Source of the DNA: Flavilitoribacter sp020436695
Lineage (GTDB): Bacteria > Bacteroidota > Bacteroidia > Chitinophagales > Saprospiraceae
Length of the DNA stretch: 64,000 nt
Direction of reading: 5' to 3'
Assembly: GCA_041392665.1 (NCBI GenBank)
Contig: JAWKLQ010000014.1
Coordinates: forward strand, 138,821 to 202,820
Part shown: in pieces, positions 51,233 through 60,916 of the stretch
Layout of the letters: every line of letters starts with the position of its first letter
How positions within the stretch are numbered: the stretch's first letter is position 1
Translations under genes and position numbers: made by a program
The notes under the pieces: generated by a model
What the model saw: only the letters and a program-made list of their open reading frames with translations
Databases searched by the model: none
Told to the model about the DNA's origin: nothing

Positions 51233-52465
51233 CTAAAAATCTTTTCCAGCTTCGCTCATCGTAGCGGATACGAACGGAATATGCTTTCCTTTGATCAGCA
51301 TATTCCAATAGATCCAGCGGAAGGCCAGTTTTCCCAGGTGGTTCATATGGCTTTCCTTCAGGAGCCGTAGCGGACCTACACCCGGGAAGGGAAAGGTACC
51401 CGTAACGGGCTCATGCGTATAATTGAAGTCGATCAACAACGCCTTACCGTTACCCGTTTCGATGAAACAGTTGGCGTGGCCGTCAGACTCGTCTTTCAGA
51501 GGTTTGCCTTCAATATACCGAACGATGTTCTCGGTCAGTATTTCAGACTCAAAGTGGGCTACCGAGCCGGCCTTGGACGCCGGAATGTTGGTGGCGTCAC
51601 CGATGGCAAAGATATTGTCTTTGACCTTTGTCTGTAACGTGGCCTTATTCGTAGGTACGTAGTTGAGGTCATCACCGATGCCGGAGCGGGCCATCACGTC
51701 GCTACCCATATTGGTCGGAACCGTTACCAGCAGATCGTACGGTACTTCTTTTCCACCGTAATCCACGATCTTCTTGTTCTCGCCGTCTACACTTTCAATG
51801 TTGAAGCTCGGAATGATCTTGATGTTCTTTTCTTCCAACAGATAATTCAGGGCCTCGGTTGCCTTGGGCTTGGTGAACGCTCCATCCATCGGCGTCACAT
51901 AGCTGATGTTTACTTTATCCCGGATGCCTTTGTTCTTAAAGAAAGAATCGGCCAGGAAGGCAAATTCAAGCGGCGCTACCGGACATTTGATCGGCATTTC
52001 TGCGATGTGGATCACGAGTTCACCTCCTTCCCACTCCCGTAGCTTGTCGCGTAGATTTTTGGCTCCAGTAAACGTATAGAAGTCAAAAACATCCTTGTGC
52101 CAGTGGTCGCCCAGCATACCCTCTATTTCTTGCGGAGCAATATCCGTACCCGTGGCAATGATCAGAATATCGTAAGGTACCGTTTCACCGTCGGTCAGTA
52201 AGATCTTATTGGTTTCTACTTCGATCTTATCGATCTCTTTCTGGATCAGTTCTACTCCCTGTGGAATGAACTCATCGATCGGTTTTTTCACCTGCTTGGG
52301 TTTGTATAGATCAAAGGGCAGAAAAAGAAAGCCTGGCTGATAGTAGTGGATGGTGTTCTTATCGATGATCTTGATGTTCCAATCGTTATTGTTCAGGCGC
52401 TTGGTTAACAGATTGGCCATAGTTGTTCCGGCTGTTCCTGCGCCTAATATGATCAGGTTTTTCAT
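51233..52465 (-). CDS. Sulfide:quinone oxidoreductase-like flavoprotein
   Basis: 410 residues. The FAD-binding start is NLIILGAGTAGTTMANLL, the second dinucleotide motif is around residues 97-108 (YDILIIATGTDIA), and the FAD-contacting DNIFAIGDAT is near 283-292. Two cysteines at the positions used for catalysis in SQR are present: C161 in KCPVAPLEFAF and C333 in ANCFIETG. The C-terminal region has amphipathic helices for membrane association (LGKLAFRWIYWNMLI). It should oxidise sulfide to sulfane sulfur and pass electrons to the quinone pool. Downstream DsrC-like and DsrE2 genes fit as sulfur carriers. The class of SQR was not determined. Confidence 0.88.
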   Translation of the reverse strand: MKNLIILGAGTAGTTMANLLTKRLNNNDWNIKIIDKNTIHYYQPGFLFLPFDLYKPKQVKKPIDEFIPQGVELIQKEIDKIEVETNKILLTDGETVPYDILIIATGTDIAPQEIEGMLGDHWHKDVFDFYTFTGAKNLRDKLREWEGGELVIHIAEMPIKCPVAPLEFAFLADSFFKNKGIRDKVNISYVTPMDGAFTKPKATEALNYLLEEKNIKIIPSFNIESVDGENKKIVDYGGKEVPYDLLVTVPTNMGSDVMARSGIGDDLNYVPTNKATLQTKVKDNIFAIGDATNIPASKAGSVAHFESEILTENIVRYIEGKPLKDESDGHANCFIETGNGKALLIDFNYTHEPVTGTFPFPGVGPLRLLKESHMNHLGKLAFRWIYWNMLIKGKHIPFVSATMSEAGKDF

Positions 52466-52598
52466 CGACCTTGTTTTTTAGTGGTTGATTAATTTATATG
52501 AACGTTTTATCATGTTTCATGCCCGAAAGGTAGCGGCATTTGGCAGATACAGCGGTAATATTTGACAGATGGTTGGGTGATTTTTGTCATCATTTCTT

Positions 52599-52838
52599 TC
52601 AATGGTCAACTGAAATTAAGTATTCTTCCGGATAATCGGACCAGTTCATGTATTTGATTGTCAGTATTACACCGGTGGTTCCATCAAAATATTCTTTTCC
52701 TTTCTGCTTGTTGCGCCAGAGCGTGACCAGAAGAAATTTCCTGAAAAGCTCCACCCGAAATGTGCGAAACCACCAAAGCAGTTGCCTGGGGTTTCGGACG
52801 GCATAATAAGCCTGAGGAAGCAAACGTTCAGTAGGCAT
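52599..52838 (-). CDS. Possible small orphan protein
   Basis: A 79-residue frame, rich in aromatic and basic residues (LLWWFRTFRVELFRKFLLVTLW), ends in GTTGVILTIKYMNWSDYPEEYL. Codon use looks like its neighbours. The GVILTIKY stretch faintly recalls GLILTVKY in the orphan at 13.0 kb. It lies in the 465-base gap between SQR and a small lipoprotein gene; the rest of the gap shows no other gene. It has no clear start context and may not be expressed. Confidence 0.35.
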   Translation of the reverse strand: MPTERLLPQAYYAVRNPRQLLWWFRTFRVELFRKFLLVTLWRNKQKGKEYFDGTTGVILTIKYMNWSDYPEEYLISVDH

Positions 52839-52930
52839 CTATATATCAGCAGTAACAAAATCCACCGAATTGATATAAAGACATACAACCTCGTACTATT
52901 TTGATTTTAACATTAAACATCTTTAACACT

Positions 52931-53263
52931 ATGAATCACTTCATGAAATTTTTTGCTGTTTTATTCGTGCTTTCTCTGGGTACTACAATTTCTTGTACTA
53001 AGAATGATCCCGGCCCCGGCGGCTGTGCTGCCAATTTCAATTATACAGCGGAATTGCAGGCGGAAGCAACTGCCTTGGGAAATGCGGCCTCGGCTTACGG
53101 CCAGGATCCTACTACTGAAAATTGTAACGCATACAAGGCAGCCTATCAGGATTACCTGGATGCCGCCGAAGACATCAAACTTTGCGTACCGCAGGCTGAT
53201 CTTGCCGCTTATCAGCAGGCTATTGATGACGCCAGAGATAATCTCGATGCCCTGGCCTGCTGA
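52931..53263 (+). CDS. Small Cys-containing lipoprotein
   Basis: 110 residues from ATG 52931. The signal ends in TTISCTKND, a lipobox. The mature 90 residues are helical and alanine-rich (LQAEATALGNAASAYGQDP and AAYQQAIDDARDNLDALAC) with cysteines at GGCAAN, ENCNAYK, KLCVPQ and the final residue, which probably form two disulfides of a helical hairpin. I do not recognise a family. A perfect hairpin terminator follows 34 bases later, so the gene is monocistronic. Confidence 0.75.
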   Translation: MNHFMKFFAVLFVLSLGTTISCTKNDPGPGGCAANFNYTAELQAEATALGNAASAYGQDPTTENCNAYKAAYQDYLDAAEDIKLCVPQADLAAYQQAIDDARDNLDALAC

Positions 53264-53297
53264 TTTGAGCTCATTTTTTTTATTATTGATATGAGAT

Positions 53298-53323
53298 CGC
53301 TCCCGGATGGCCATCCGGGAGCG
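53298..53323 (+). terminator. Rho-independent terminator of the small lipoprotein gene
   Basis: A perfect 26-base palindrome (13-base arms CGCTCCCGGATGG and complement) is followed by a T-rich run, 34 bases after the stop. Confidence 0.85.
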
Positions 53324-53434
53324 TTTCTTATTTTATGGAAATCAAACCTTGATCTTCATCTCACCGTTCTCCATCGAAATCAGTAGCATATCGCTTTCGG
53401 CTTTTCGTAAATTGTGAGCCAATCCACCTACGCC

Positions 53435-55711
53435 ATGCGAGATCTACTGCCTAAAATTATCCTGTTTCTGATTTACATATTGAGTGGCTATCCCCAACTG
53501 GAGGCGCAGCGACTGGCTCTGCTCGCGGAAAAACAGGAACGACCCAAAATTGGACTTGTTCTCAGCGGTGGCGGTGCCAAAGGTATGGCTCACGTCGGCG
53601 TATTAAAAATATTGGAAAAAGCAGGCATCTGTCCGGATTATATCACCGGTACCAGTATGGGAAGCATTATTGGTGGATTATACGCGATCGGATACCGGGC
53701 AGATACACTGGAGCAACTCATCTTAGCTCAGGATTGGGATGAAGTGCTTAGTGACCGCATTCCACTGGACCGGGTCATCTTTGAGGAAAAGCCCTTCTTT
53801 GAAAATCAACTGGCTGAATTTGATTTTGAAAATTGGCAACTCCAGGTACCCAGTGGCCTGAATCAGGGACAACAGATCTCAAAATTACTCAGTCGGTTGA
53901 CTTTGCCAACCATGCTGGTGGAAGATTTTAACCACTATCCGATCCCATTTTTATGTAATGGCTCCGATATGATCAGTGGCCAGTCGGTGACATTGGATCG
54001 TGGAGATCTGGCCGAGGCCATGCGGACCAGTATGGCCATTCCCACTTTGTTTACACCCATTCGCCGGGATACCAATTTACTGGTAGACGGCGGTTTGGTG
54101 CATAATTTTGCCGTACGTGAAGTGGTCGATATGGGAGCGGATATTGTAATCGGGGTCTATACCGGCCGCCAAAAAGCGGAAATGGACCGACTTACCGGCC
54201 TGTCGGATGTTTTGCTGCAATCTTTTTTTCTGATGGGTATCGAAGATGCCAAACAGCAACTACCGCTCTGCGATATTTATATAGAACCGGATTTGAGTCG
54301 CTTCAGTGCCTCCCGTTTTCACGCTGCTGATTCGATCATGCATCAGGGAGAAATCGCTGCGCGGGCGATGCTGCCCCGTCTTCAGCAGTTGGCTGATTCC
54401 ATTCAGGCATTGGGGGTAAAGGACCCCGTTCCTGCTTTAAAAACACCTGAACCATTGATCATCCATCAGGTGGAAGTAATTGGAAACAGACGCATTTCGG
54501 GTTACGAGATCTCCGGCCGCTTCGATCTGCGCCTTGGCCGTCCCATTCGCGTTGAAGATATTGAAGAGGGCATTGACCGGCTCTTCGGTACGAATGCTTT
54601 TGATAAAGTGACCTATCATATCCGGCAGATCAACGGCCGGAACCATCTGTTGCTGAAAGTGGTGGAGAAACCGCAAACCATTCTGAAGGCCGCGATCAAC
54701 TACGATTCTTACCACGAAGCAGGATTTCTTTTGGGCATTATCCGTCGTAATTTATGGCTGCCCTCTTCCCGCCTGGTCATGGTTTCCAAAGTTGCGGATA
54801 ACTATCGTTTTCATCTGAATTATCTGAAATACATCAGCCGCAATCAGCGTTCCTCACTGGCTGCCGATCTGCAAATGAACCGCGATGAGATCCCCATTCT
54901 GAAGAAAGGGATCACCGAGCGGGAATATCGGTTGAGTGAATCACTAATCGAATTGAACTGGCAGTATCGTTTTGGTCATAACGTAATGTGGAGTACGGGA
55001 CTGCAGCGGGAACGGCTGGCCTTTAGCCCCAAATCGGGGACAGATCCGGGGTTCCGCAAACTTGTTTTTACCAATCATAATATTTATGCCGGTCTGGATA
55101 TCAACTCTCTGGATCGGAATATTTTTCCCAGAAAGGGAATGTTGGTCCAGGTTGAGGGTAAACTGATCAATAATAATCGCTACCGCTTGAAAGAAGTCAA
55201 CAACATTATTCCTTTTGATCCGGATACCATTTTCGGCTTCAGGTCTTACTTCAAACTGACCTTACAGGCACAGGCATTTGTTCCTGTTCACAGTAAAGCC
55301 TCCCTCCGGCTGTACGGCTTTGCCGGTTCGGTCTGGAATCCGGAAAATACCTTTGGCGATTTCTATCTGATCGGTTCGCCGCAGCGGCTGGGGCGTCGAC
55401 ACATTTCTTTTATCGGTCTGGATGCCAACGAGCAGGTGGCTTCGGTTGCTTTGGGAGGCGGTCTGGGATGGCAACAGATGATCAATCGAAATCTGATGTT
55501 ACGCCTTGAAACCAATATGGGCTTTTTCCAGTCTCCCGAAAGCCTGGATACGCCCATAGACCGAGACATCGTACTCTGGGGACTTGGGGCGACGGTAGGC
55601 TATCAGTCCTTCATCGGTCCGATTGATTTTACGTTTTCACTGCCCCTTAAAACAAATGGAACGGTACAGTCTGGTCTGAAAACCTTTTTATCGATTGGAC
55701 ATCGCTTTTGA
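53435..55711 (+). CDS. Patatin-like phospholipase with POTRA and outer-membrane barrel (type Vd-like)
   Basis: 758 residues from ATG 53435 (an in-frame GTG at 53414 is an alternative). A signal peptide precedes a patatin domain (about 38-230): oxyanion loop SGGGAKGMAHVG, nucleophile S74 in GTSMGS and D218 in VDGGLVHN, a complete Ser-Asp dyad. A POTRA domain follows (about 340-420, IHQVEVIGNRRISGYE), then a 16-strand barrel of the Omp85/bacterial surface antigen type, ending in TFLSIGHRF. This architecture matches PlpD-like type Vd autotransporters, in which the lipase is moved to the cell surface by its own barrel. It should hydrolyse phospholipid acyl esters. The promoter is not obvious. Confidence 0.9.
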   Translation: MRDLLPKIILFLIYILSGYPQLEAQRLALLAEKQERPKIGLVLSGGGAKGMAHVGVLKILEKAGICPDYITGTSMGSIIGGLYAIGYRADTLEQLILAQDWDEVLSDRIPLDRVIFEEKPFFENQLAEFDFENWQLQVPSGLNQGQQISKLLSRLTLPTMLVEDFNHYPIPFLCNGSDMISGQSVTLDRGDLAEAMRTSMAIPTLFTPIRRDTNLLVDGGLVHNFAVREVVDMGADIVIGVYTGRQKAEMDRLTGLSDVLLQSFFLMGIEDAKQQLPLCDIYIEPDLSRFSASRFHAADSIMHQGEIAARAMLPRLQQLADSIQALGVKDPVPALKTPEPLIIHQVEVIGNRRISGYEISGRFDLRLGRPIRVEDIEEGIDRLFGTNAFDKVTYHIRQINGRNHLLLKVVEKPQTILKAAINYDSYHEAGFLLGIIRRNLWLPSSRLVMVSKVADNYRFHLNYLKYISRNQRSSLAADLQMNRDEIPILKKGITEREYRLSESLIELNWQYRFGHNVMWSTGLQRERLAFSPKSGTDPGFRKLVFTNHNIYAGLDINSLDRNIFPRKGMLVQVEGKLINNNRYRLKEVNNIIPFDPDTIFGFRSYFKLTLQAQAFVPVHSKASLRLYGFAGSVWNPENTFGDFYLIGSPQRLGRRHISFIGLDANEQVASVALGGGLGWQQMINRNLMLRLETNMGFFQSPESLDTPIDRDIVLWGLGATVGYQSFIGPIDFTFSLPLKTNGTVQSGLKTFLSIGHRF

Positions 55712-55729
55712 ATGAATTTAGGATGGTCA

Positions 55730-55782
55730 GTCGTAAGTCGGGCCATCTGTATTATTCAGATTCTGGCCAGGTGACTTACGAC
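55730..55782. repeat. GTCGTAAGTC-family intergenic hairpin
   Basis: One exact GTCGTAAGTC (55730-55739) faces one exact GACTTACGAC (55773-55782) between the convergent patatin-like and giant secreted genes. A good bidirectional terminator candidate. Confidence 0.7.
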
Positions 55783-55803
55783 TGACAATTATATTCTCCT
55801 CTT

Positions 55804-58800
55804 TTAATTCACCTTGATAATCTTCCTGCTGATCGTGTACTTATCCAACTGTATGCGCATCATGTAAATGCCCGATGGCAACTCACTCAGATCGATCCGG
55901 TTCTTTCCTTCCACCTGAATACCGGTTGGGTTGCCGTAGCTATCCATAATACGGATCCGCTGAATGGGGAAGTTGTATCGCGTGGTGATCAATACCTCAC
56001 TGGAAGTAGGATTCGGGAAAATATTCAGGGATGCGCTCAGATCGATATAGCCGATATCTTCTTTCAGTTTATCGGAAAATTCGACCTTGCTGGCCTTGCC
56101 GTTAACGGGTATGCGGTCTTCCAGAGCTGTGATGGCCATTACCTCGGTAATGCTCACTACGGTTTCCTTACCCGCAATATCATCAATGGCACCGATCAGG
56201 GCGGCGATCGGTCCGTATCCACCCGTATTGATCTTGTTGATCCGGGTGATGGCTATATTGATCCTGCCCTGGTCGGCTTCGGTGCGATCCAGCGTAAGCA
56301 GATCTTCCTGGGTACTTCCCAGCCAGCTATCCGGATAAACCACCTCTACACTGGTCGGATCGATCACTGCCGGATCGAATTCGATGGTAAAGGCCAGGCC
56401 GTAGATGTCCTTGACCGGTTGGTTTTCCGTACCAAAAATGATAGGCACCTGGAATGTTCCGCCTACCGGGATCGGTACGGCCAATCCATTAAAGTCAGTG
56501 AAAAGCGGGGGATCATTATCCGTAGCCGGGATGCCGGAGAAAACAGGGATGGGACCATGCGTTAATCCGTAGTTCTCCAAAATAGGGCTGCGATCCTGGC
56601 GGTTGATTGTTCCATCTCCGTTCGCGTCTGCGTGTTTATAGTTGATCTGCTGTTCATTAAAGAAGCCGTTCCAGTTCTCCACTTCCTGTGGCGCCCAGCC
56701 GATATTGTCCGTAGGGCGCTCCGGCCCGTTTTCTCCGTAAGCAAGACCGATATTCAATAGGTCCAGATGATTCGCGATGTTGTCGCTGTTGGTATCTCCG
56801 GGCCAGACTTCGTCTTCCTGTTCGGTCTTTTCCGCACAGAAGTTATCCAGCACCCATTCTCCACGAGACATAAAGCTGATCCGGCGGATCTTTCCGCTAA
56901 AGGTCATGGTACCCCGGCGACCGTTAGTGTTATGCGGCGTTACAGAAAGGGTAACACCGGCAGCTATATCAGTGGGAAGATTGAGTGGACTGGATACCGC
57001 AATGGTTGCTTCTCCATTGATCTGGAGCAATACTTCGGTGCCCCGGAAGAGATAATCCAGGCTTAATGAGGTCAGGTCGTATCCCGGAGCGCTTAGGTTA
57101 ATACCGCTGTTATCCAACAGGATCACCTGCCCGTTGGCTTCGCTGAAGTTCGGGAAAGTGGTCGCCTTCATCACAAAGACGGAACATTCGCAATCGGGCG
57201 GGTTGTTATTGGCAAAAGCCAACCGCAGACCATCTTCACCGGCAATTTCATCTCCGGGCTGATAACCGGTAAGCGGGCCGTAAGGTCCGAGTGGGACTTC
57301 ATCCCATTCTGCGCAAGCATCATTATCGCAGTAGGCCGTCTCCAGGTAGGTACTGCTTTGACAATAATAGCCCTGATCAGTCACCTCAAAGTACCATTCA
57401 CCCGTACTTTGTCCGGAAAGAGAGCCGAGTGTGATCGGCAACTCACTGTATTTGTAGATCTTAGACCGCAGATGATCGCCTTGCCCGTAAACCAGTTTAA
57501 AGGATGCGCTGGTATTGTAATGCTTCAGGTCGAGGTCGATCCAGAGTTCTCCGTCATTTTCGCAGGGATGAGCTTCAACGATAGGTTCACCGAGATAACA
57601 ACACGGTATGGTAAATTCGGTTTTTTGGGTGCAGGTCTGTTCTTCAGCATCCCAGACAGCGAGGATGAGGGATCCGTTTTCGGGCAATTCCGGTTCCAAC
57701 TGAATAGGAAGTGCAGCGTATTTGTAGGTGCCGATGATGTGATCGCCGATGGCTACCACAAAGCGTTCACTGGCCGGATTATCATAAGGAAAGTCCAGCT
57801 TCAGTAAAAAGTGTTTGGAGTTGTTGAGGCACTGGATCTGGTAGTCCAGTTCACCGATAGAGCAGGGAAGACAATCGGGTGCTTCCAGGGTAGTGAAGCT
57901 TCTGCAGTCGGGATTGTCGTTATCGATGATCACGAATTCGTAAACAGTACTGCCGTCACCGTTCAGTGGGCCGATAGTATAGAACGGCTTGCCGTACTCA
58001 AATTTTCCGTATTCCACACCGTTACCCCGGATAGTAAAGCCGGAACCGCCTACCTTGTCGTAGTCGAAAGCGATGTCAACCAAAAAGCCGCCGTCCTCCC
58101 CGCATTCGTGTGCTTCCGCGAACACATTGCTGATAAAACAGGGGTTGCTGCAGTCAACAGGTTCCAGCTCATAATAGCCGTAACAGGAGGGATCCTCAAT
58201 ATCGATCACCAGGAAGTCGTAAGTGGTCGTGCCGTCCCCGGTGAACGGGCCGAGGGTAATGTAAGGTTGATCATAGGAGTGTGGGCCGGTGATCTTACCG
58301 TTGGTAAAGACGTAATACCCTTGCGGTCCCGGATCTTTAATGTCAAAGGAAAGATCAACCAGGAATTGACCGCCTACGCAGGGATAGCGCTCAATCTTTA
58401 GGTTGGAGAAGTGACAATCTCCGCCACCAGGTTCGCAACCGGGAGCACTGAAGTAAATATCTTCTCCACACTCGCCGGAATGATCTTTCACCAGGACTTT
58501 CCATTCCACATCGATCAGCGCATTCAGCGGGCCGATCTTCACTGGCAGCTCGTTGTAAGCATAGGTGCCGTAAAGCTCTTCAAATAAATAGAGTTCGAAG
58601 ACATCGGAGGTATTCTTGTGGTCAAAATCGATCACCGCGTAAAACTGTTCCCCGTCATTTGTACAATGGTATTCGATCACGTCAAGGCCACTAATAGAGC
58701 ATGGATCTCCCTGACAGTTCACCGCCGCTAATTTGCCGTCCGAAGCACAGGGTGAGGTGCCGGCACCGCCGAGATCACGTACGAGAATATGCCAGTCCTG

Positions 58801-60717
58801 ACCCGTTCCGGCCGGGAGCGGGCCCACCTTGATGGGGAGATCGCTATAAGCATAACTTTCGTAAACATCCTGATTCAGTAATACTTGGAATTTGTCAGAG
58901 GTATGGGCATGCTCGAAATTCAGCTCAAAGTAGAATTGGTTATTCTCCGCACAGATGGGGTCGGAGATCTTTACTTCACCGATCTCGCAAATTCCTATCG
59001 GACAATTCACGGCGGGCAGGTTGGCATCCGAAGCACAGGTGTTATTGCTGTTAGAGCCTGCATCCCGCACAAGTACGTGCCAGTCTTTATCCGCTACTCC
59101 GGGCAAAGGACCTACCTTGACCGGCAGATTTCCGTAAGCATAGCTTTCGTACAGCTCACCGTTGAGATACAACAGGAATTTATCGGTATTGCCGGCATGC
59201 TCGAAATTCAGTTCAAAATAAAACTGCCCGTCGTCGGTACAGATCGGTTCGGAAAAGTGTAACGCTCCGATCTTACACTCAGCGGGATTACAACTGACGG
59301 CTTCGATAAAAATATCTTCGGCACACTGTTCGGAGGCATCTTTCACCAGTATTTTCCAGCCATCAGGTTCGTTATTGGTGAAAGGTCCGATCAGTATCGG
59401 AAGATTGGAATAGGCGTGGGCAGAGTGCTTTTCGTTATTGACATACACGTAAAACTGTCCGGTAGGCGTGAAATGCTCGAAGTCCAGCCGGAAGTAAAAA
59501 GTGCCGTCATCGGCACACTCAGCAGTTTCAACCTGGAGCGCACCGATGCGGCAGGGGGCACAGGGGACTTCGAAATCGAAGGTAAAGCAGCAATCCGGAT
59601 TTTGATCGTCGCAGACTATCCACCTATCATAGTGTTGCGACGGGATGGGAAATTTAACCCGCTCCGAACCGTCGGCAGGTCCGGTCCAGGTTGCTCCCAT
59701 TTCATTGGTAATGGTGATCATACCCGAAAGATTGGCCCCCTTTACGTCGATAGTAGTGTAGTAATGGCCGTCGAAGCTACATTCGATCTCACCGATGTCG
59801 ACGGCTTCCAGCTGACAATTATCAGGGCAGCCGGCGTTGGGAATCTCAATACGTTGACAGCAGTCCGGCCGGTCGTTCAGACAAACTTCGACCGGGAAAT
59901 CAATGATGTTGGCCGGAATGCGCACTTCTTTGAGCAGCACCGGCAAGTCTTCGATGCTGTAATATCCGCGAAAGGTATTGTTCACATAGAGGTCAAAAAA
60001 ACTATTGTTAGTGGATTGGAGCGAAAGGTCGATATGGAGATCGTAAACGTAAATATCATCTACCAGGCGACAGTTGACGATCTCGGCTTTCAGATCGTCC
60101 AGTGTGCAGGGCTCAGGGTATAGGCACAGGTTGTCAAAGCCGAATTCCTGGCCTCCGATGGTCAGATTTTCGATCTTACCGCGCAGGCAGACCTGGAAAT
60201 TGCGGGGATAGGTTCCCGGAGTAGGTTCCAGTGGAGTTACCGAGAGAAAAACATCCGGAGCGATCTCCGTCGGGGCATCCAGAAAATTCGGGATAACTTT
60301 AATCTCTTCTCCATTGACTGCAATGTTCTCTTCCCCACCGCCATCTACAACTTGAAAGCACAACCCATTGACGGCGTAATCCAGTTTGGAAAAATCAAAT
60401 TGCAGGTTGATGTTACTGATGAATAGATACTGACCATCCATACCCGGCTGAGGATTGCCGAAGATGTCACTTGTAACGCTGGCATTCCAAAAACCTGGAT
60501 TTTCAGTAGTGCTGTATATGAATTCCTGGACGTATACATCAACTCCTTTGAGAGAGAAAGCCAGGTCGCCGGGGGAGAGGTCGCTATCTTTTCCGTATAC
60601 GGCATCGGCAGGTAGATCTTCAAAGCGCAGGCAAGAGTCGTCCTGTGCATACAGAGAGCCTATACTGCTGCAAAATATGAGGCAAAATAGCCAGGTTAGT
60701 TTAGGGAATGATGGCAT
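55804..60717 (-). CDS. Giant type IX-secreted protein with ten ~90-residue Cys-bounded repeats and a dockerin-like module
   Basis: 1637 residues with signal peptide (FCSSIGSLYAQD). An N-terminal domain (about 25-205) resembles a lectin or choice-of-anchor fold. Ten repeats of 85-95 residues follow, each from a Cys-x-[IL]-x-x-L start to a Cys end, with core FYFxLxFEH, Y[AS]YxxLPIxxGP and WxxLVxD. Repeats 3-5 are the most alike; repeats 1 and 2 are divergent. Then comes another anchor-like domain, a dockerin-type pair of calcium loops (GDTNSDNIANHLDLLNI and ADANGDGTINRQD), a cohesin-like beta domain, and a C-terminal Por signal (FPNPTSSEVLITT, then GIYMMRIQLDKYTISRKIIKV). It is exported by type IX secretion and attached to the surface or released. 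An adhesin or structural role is inferred; no catalytic motif is visible. Confidence 0.88.
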   Translation of the reverse strand: MPSFPKLTWLFCLIFCSSIGSLYAQDDSCLRFEDLPADAVYGKDSDLSPGDLAFSLKGVDVYVQEFIYSTTENPGFWNASVTSDIFGNPQPGMDGQYLFISNINLQFDFSKLDYAVNGLCFQVVDGGGEENIAVNGEEIKVIPNFLDAPTEIAPDVFLSVTPLEPTPGTYPRNFQVCLRGKIENLTIGGQEFGFDNLCLYPEPCTLDDLKAEIVNCRLVDDIYVYDLHIDLSLQSTNNSFFDLYVNNTFRGYYSIEDLPVLLKEVRIPANIIDFPVEVCLNDRPDCCQRIEIPNAGCPDNCQLEAVDIGEIECSFDGHYYTTIDVKGANLSGMITITNEMGATWTGPADGSERVKFPIPSQHYDRWIVCDDQNPDCCFTFDFEVPCAPCRIGALQVETAECADDGTFYFRLDFEHFTPTGQFYVYVNNEKHSAHAYSNLPILIGPFTNNEPDGWKILVKDASEQCAEDIFIEAVSCNPAECKIGALHFSEPICTDDGQFYFELNFEHAGNTDKFLLYLNGELYESYAYGNLPVKVGPLPGVADKDWHVLVRDAGSNSNNTCASDANLPAVNCPIGICEIGEVKISDPICAENNQFYFELNFEHAHTSDKFQVLLNQDVYESYAYSDLPIKVGPLPAGTGQDWHILVRDLGGAGTSPCASDGKLAAVNCQGDPCSISGLDVIEYHCTNDGEQFYAVIDFDHKNTSDVFELYLFEELYGTYAYNELPVKIGPLNALIDVEWKVLVKDHSGECGEDIYFSAPGCEPGGGDCHFSNLKIERYPCVGGQFLVDLSFDIKDPGPQGYYVFTNGKITGPHSYDQPYITLGPFTGDGTTTYDFLVIDIEDPSCYGYYELEPVDCSNPCFISNVFAEAHECGEDGGFLVDIAFDYDKVGGSGFTIRGNGVEYGKFEYGKPFYTIGPLNGDGSTVYEFVIIDNDNPDCRSFTTLEAPDCLPCSIGELDYQIQCLNNSKHFLLKLDFPYDNPASERFVVAIGDHIIGTYKYAALPIQLEPELPENGSLILAVWDAEEQTCTQKTEFTIPCCYLGEPIVEAHPCENDGELWIDLDLKHYNTSASFKLVYGQGDHLRSKIYKYSELPITLGSLSGQSTGEWYFEVTDQGYYCQSSTYLETAYCDNDACAEWDEVPLGPYGPLTGYQPGDEIAGEDGLRLAFANNNPPDCECSVFVMKATTFPNFSEANGQVILLDNSGINLSAPGYDLTSLSLDYLFRGTEVLLQINGEATIAVSSPLNLPTDIAAGVTLSVTPHNTNGRRGTMTFSGKIRRISFMSRGEWVLDNFCAEKTEQEDEVWPGDTNSDNIANHLDLLNIGLAYGENGPERPTDNIGWAPQEVENWNGFFNEQQINYKHADANGDGTINRQDRSPILENYGLTHGPIPVFSGIPATDNDPPLFTDFNGLAVPIPVGGTFQVPIIFGTENQPVKDIYGLAFTIEFDPAVIDPTSVEVVYPDSWLGSTQEDLLTLDRTEADQGRINIAITRINKINTGGYGPIAALIGAIDDIAGKETVVSITEVMAITALEDRIPVNGKASKVEFSDKLKEDIGYIDLSASLNIFPNPTSSEVLITTRYNFPIQRIRIMDSYGNPTGIQVEGKNRIDLSELPSGIYMMRIQLDKYTISRKIIKVN

Positions 60718-60851
60718 GTCGCTTTTTATTTCGTGTTCATGAAATCTTCATGCTACAAAAATGCACACTTCCGTATGGTCCGGGAACAATTAAATATGGC
60801 AATTTTTGGAAAAAATATCTAAAATATGGTCAATAATTGGATTTTAAAATA

Positions 60852-60881
60852 TTGTAAAATAGAAGATTATGTTTATTTTTG
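60852..60881 (+). promoter_or_regulatory. Bacteroidota-type promoter for the 60917 gene
   Basis: TTG (60852-60854), a 19-base spacer and TATTTTTG (60874-60881), a full match to TAnnTTTG, within a very AT-rich 130-base region that also holds the start of the divergent giant gene. Confidence 0.45.
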
Positions 60882-60916
60882 ATTTGGAATTTTTATTTTT
60901 TGTATTTGTGAAATAA

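Noticed and set aside
56100..56850. Cellulosome component
   Set aside because: One dockerin-like and one cohesin-like region occur on the same non-enzymatic, type IX-secreted protein, and no scaffoldin or other dockerin gene is seen.
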